Assembly: GCA_002418285.1 (NCBI GenBank)
Contig: DIDT01000056.1
Coordinates: 28,841 to 92,840 of the forward strand
Source: Phycisphaerales bacterium UBA5793
Lineage (GTDB): Bacteria; Planctomycetota; Phycisphaerae; Phycisphaerales; UBA5793
Length of the DNA: 64,000 nt
Direction: 5' to 3'
Made by a program: the position numbers and the translations under genes. The notes beneath the pieces are model-generated. The model made no database searches and was not told the DNA's origin. It saw only the letters and a list, made by a program, of their open reading frames with translations. Below are positions 61,568-64,000 of this stretch, piece after piece; position 1 is the first letter of the stretch, and every line of letters begins with the position of its first letter.

Positions 61568-62362
61568 CTACTTCTTCTTTTCCGCCTGCTTGGCTTTCAT
61601 CTCGGCGAGGAGCGCATCCACGGCTTCGTCCATCTTCTCGCCGCGCACGTTGGTGTAGCGCACGATGCCTGTTTCATCGAGGACGAAGATGGTCGGCCAG
61701 GAGTAGACGCCCCACTCGGTGGCGATGGGGCCGCGGGTGTTGCCGCCGTCCCAGAACATGCGCCACGAGAGGTTCTCGCGTTCGATGGCTGCTTTGATCT
61801 TCTCTTTCGGATCGCTGTTGATGCCGACGAGAGCGAAGGGTTCATCCTTGAGTCTTGCCACGAGCGACCGCTCGTGTGGGTACATGGCCCTGCAAGGCGG
61901 TCACCAATCGCCGAAGAAATCGATAACGACGACCTTGCCGCGGAAGTCGGTCAACTGGATGGGGTTGCCCTCGACGTCCTGGCCCTTGATGTTGGGCGCT
62001 TCGCGGCCGATGGTGAGATGCTCAATCCGATAGAGGTTGGTCTTGATGACTGCGGCGTGCTTGGGGTACTTGGCCGCCCAGGCTTTCAATTGGTCGGCGA
62101 TGTCCTTGACCTGCTGGTCGGACACGGCCATGCCGCTGATGGCGACGCCGCCGAGCGCGCTGCGCACGGTGTTGGCGTTGTCTTCTTCGAGCGCTTTCTC
62201 GATCTTGTCGAGGCGCTCCTTGAGTTGCTCAGGCGTCATGGCCGGCACGTCGGACTCGAACAGCGCGGTGGCTGTCGCGTTCGGCGCGGAAGCGGCCATG
62301 GCGGCCGGGGCGGCGAGCGCACCGACCAGCATGAGGCAACCCATACCTGCTTTCATTTTCAT
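61568..62362 (-). CDS. Selenocysteine-containing thioredoxin-fold (TlpA-like) secreted protein
   Basis: 264 aa when the in-frame TGA at 61901-61903 is read as selenocysteine (U154). The ATG at 62360-62362 has GGAGG 9 nt upstream. A signal peptide (1-24) is followed by a helical linker domain (about 40-95) and then the thioredoxin fold: GREAPNIKGQDVEGNPIQLTDFRGKVVVIDFFGDW-U-PPCRAMYPHERSLV, FALVGINSDPKE, and the cis-Pro loop YSWPTIFVLDETGIVRYTNVRG. In TlpA-like proteins the motif is WCxPC, so the TGA again sits at the first catalytic Cys while C157 remains. A SECIS-like hairpin follows. The C-terminus is Lys-rich (KAKQAEKKK). Role: extracytoplasmic thiol redox. A nonsense mutation is the alternative but would be the second such coincidence. 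Confidence 0.85.
61859..61903 (-). promoter_or_regulatory. Candidate bacterial SECIS element, selenoprotein 2
   Basis: On the minus strand, 24 nt after the TGA (61901-61903), CACGAGC pairs with GCTCGTG around the loop GGTC (stem-loop 61859-61876). The loop GGUC matches the core of the E. coli fdhF SECIS loop (GGUCU), and 31 nt separate the TGA from the loop, within the accepted 16-37. Recognition by SelB is inferred. Confidence 0.72.
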
Positions 62363-62554
62363 GGTGATGAATCCTCCGCAATGGGAAAGTTGATCAGATC
62401 AGCCTGATGTGATCACCAGACTGTAGGGCTCGAAGCGGGGGCCGTTGCGGGGCGGGGTCCGGAACCGCAAAAAGAGGTCCACCTCGGGGGCCCGCGCGGG
62501 GTAAAGTGATGCGATCGGCTGATTGCCTCCCTCCACGCGAAAGGAGCGACGCTG

Positions 62555-64000
62555 ATGCATTTCAAACTGGGGAATCTGCGATTGGCGAACCGTCCGAACA
62601 CCGGGTTGGCGGTTGTGGCGCTGCTGCTGGCAGTGGCATCGACAGGACGCGCCCAGAGGCCGGATGAGAACACCACCTACGCACGGGACGCCACGGGCGC
62701 GGCCATCGTCGAACTGGCGCAGGCGTACGAGTCGGTCGGCTTCCGCGGCGCGGTGTTCGCCGCCCGAGACGGCAGGGTCGTGGCGGCAGTCGGCGTCGGC
62801 AGCGCCGATCTCGAGGGCAAAGAGCCCATAACGCCGTCGACGCTGTTTGAGATTGCATCGACCACCAAGTCGTTCACGGCCACGGCGGTGATGCGGCTCG
62901 CCCAGGAGGGCAAACTCAACATCGACGATCCGATCAGCAAGTACCTGCCCGGCGTGCCGGAGGATTGCGCGGCGATCACGGTGCGACACCTGCTGCAACA
63001 CACGTCGGGGATTCCGGGCACCAACTCGCAGGGCGCGGGGGATGATCTCGCCGTCGTGTTGCCGATGTTTCTTAAGGGTGGGCCGCAACACGAGCCGGGC
63101 ACGCATTGGGAGTACTGGAACCAGGGCTACTCGCTGCTGAGCGAGATCATTGCTCGCGCGTCGGACGAGTCGTACACCGATTACTGCAGGGAAGCGATCT
63201 TCGAGCCGGCCGGGATGACACACTCGCTGTTCACGGGTGATCAGGCGCCCGACGGAGCGAGTGTGGCCATCGGCACGTCGGGTCGGGGCGCACCGCGCTC
63301 GGCGCTCGAACATCCATATGGCAGTTACGGCTTTCAGTATCGCGGTATGGGCGGACTGGTGACGAATGTATGGGACCTGTGGCGGTGGGATCGGGTGCTG
63401 ACGTTCAATACGTTCCTAAACGACGCTTCTAAGCATGAGATGTTCAAACCGGGTGAGGGGGGTTACGGCCTCGGCTGGTTTGTGCTCACGAACAAGAAGG
63501 GTCGGCTGGTGCAGAGCCACAACGGCGGGGTGCGCGGCTTTGCCTGCGAGTTTCGCCGTATGCCTGAAGCCGACGCGGCGGTGTACGTGCTGTGCGCGCG
63601 CGATGATGTGCCGGTGTGGCGAATTGCGGATGCGGTGGAGGGAGTTTTGTTCGGCGATGAAGGGGCTGGGGCGAAGCCGCCCGGGCCGCTGGACAAGGAA
63701 CTGGCTGCGGAATTGGCGGGCCGGTATCTCGATGAACGCGAGAACGTGCTGGTTGTTGAAGCGGATGGCCCGGTGACGCGAGCGACGGTGCAGTGGAAGA
63801 CCTACCCGTCGACGCGGGGACTGCTCGGCGTCGACGACGACGGCAAGACCGTGTTCTACGAATGGACCAGCGCGATGGAACTCGAGGTGCAGCGCGATGA
63901 TGGTGGTGTCGTGACCGGTCTCTCCATCATCTCCGGCGAGCGCCGCACGGACTATCACCGGGCGGCCACGCGTGGCGACGCGGCGCCGGCGCCCACACCC
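62555..64000 (+). CDS. Serine beta-lactamase-family hydrolase (class C/esterase-like), 3' end cut by window edge
   Basis: The frame from the ATG at 62555 is open to the last base (482 codons). AAGGAG lies 8 nt before the ATG. A signal peptide (ending STGRA) is followed by a beta-lactamase/DD-peptidase fold: nucleophile motif S102-T-T-K105, Y187-W-N189 (the YxN motif), and H322-N-G324 in place of KTG. These mark the class C/esterase EstB-like group. After about residue 370 there is an extra C-terminal domain of the type seen in such hydrolases (AELAGRYLDERENVLVVEAD). It probably cleaves peptides or esters in the envelope rather than giving drug resistance. It is divergent from selenoprotein 2. 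Confidence 0.9.
   Translation, partial: MHFKLGNLRLANRPNTGLAVVALLLAVASTGRAQRPDENTTYARDATGAAIVELAQAYESVGFRGAVFAARDGRVVAAVGVGSADLEGKEPITPSTLFEIASTTKSFTATAVMRLAQEGKLNIDDPISKYLPGVPEDCAAITVRHLLQHTSGIPGTNSQGAGDDLAVVLPMFLKGGPQHEPGTHWEYWNQGYSLLSEIIARASDESYTDYCREAIFEPAGMTHSLFTGDQAPDGASVAIGTSGRGAPRSALEHPYGSYGFQYRGMGGLVTNVWDLWRWDRVLTFNTFLNDASKHEMFKPGEGGYGLGWFVLTNKKGRLVQSHNGGVRGFACEFRRMPEADAAVYVLCARDDVPVWRIADAVEGVLFGDEGAGAKPPGPLDKELAAELAGRYLDERENVLVVEADGPVTRATVQWKTYPSTRGLLGVDDDGKTVFYEWTSAMELEVQRDDGGVVTGLSIISGERRTDYHRAATRGDAAPAPTP

Noticed and set aside
61252..61797. Possible gene or RAYT transposase remnant near the solitary REP arm
   Set aside because: The translation is Arg/Ala/Cys-rich without the Y1 transposase HUH motif, has no ribosome binding site, and overlaps the terminator and the selenoprotein 2 gene.

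Overview
The window looks like a chromosomal segment of a GC-rich planctomycete, most likely a Phycisphaerae-type organism. The inference rests on gene content: several membrane proteins carry the planctomycete-style zinc ribbon CPxCGYxLxxNxxGVCPECG, there is a DUF1080-ThuA / multihaem cytochrome c / sorbosone-dehydrogenase-like operon, and there are a sulfatase, large secreted SBBP beta-propeller proteins and short overlapping operons (ATGA/GTGA junctions). No 16S gene is present, so the placement is inference.

The most notable content is a pair of thioredoxin-fold proteins (5286-6419, + strand; 61568-62362, - strand), each interrupted by a single in-frame TGA exactly where the first active-site cysteine of CxxC belongs (UGPC and UPPC). 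Each TGA is followed within the expected distance by a hairpin with a G-led apical loop (GUU and GGUC), as in bacterial SECIS elements. TGA is an ordinary stop elsewhere in the window, so these read as two selenoproteins.

Layout. 1-2.4 kb: a cut-off membrane protein, a tandemly duplicated zinc-ribbon membrane protein and a secreted protein. 2.7-7.4 kb: an animal-type haem peroxidase, a small membrane protein, selenoprotein 1, a TMEM175-like channel and tRNA-Leu(GAG). 7.4-11.3 kb: a secreted protein, a zinc-ribbon/HEAT protein and an MscS channel. 11.3-15.3 kb: otsA and a trehalose-phosphatase/GH15 fusion, translationally coupled. 15.6-22.1 kb: a czcCBA heavy-metal efflux operon. 22.2-29.7 kb: zinc-ribbon membrane proteins, cysteine synthase, sulfatase, GH5, a short adenylate kinase and an isolated nuoA. 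29.8-36.4 kb: recJ, moaA, a SHOCT lipoprotein, recG, a REPIN-like repeat and an M28 peptidase. 36.5-41.2 kb: a sugar ABC importer operon with a DUF3592 gene inside it and a 19-bp palindrome upstream. 41.3-55.8 kb: three SBBP seven-repeat proteins flanking the cytochrome/DUF1080/ThuA operon. 55.8-58 kb: dtd and a TPR lipoprotein. 58.4-61.5 kb: an accessory-looking stretch with a membrane/FlgT_C-like pair, a PD-(D/E)xK nuclease-like protein and a ten-unit 20-bp array of palindromes. 61.5-64 kb: selenoprotein 2 and a serine beta-lactamase-family hydrolase that runs off the end.

Working together: the cytochrome/DUF1080/ThuA operon, sulfatase, GH5 and sugar ABC importer fit a polysaccharide-degrading lifestyle. 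The otsA/otsB-GH15 pair handles trehalose as an osmolyte, and the czc operon exports divalent metals. The two selenoproteins and the haem peroxidase carry envelope or secreted thiol and peroxide chemistry.
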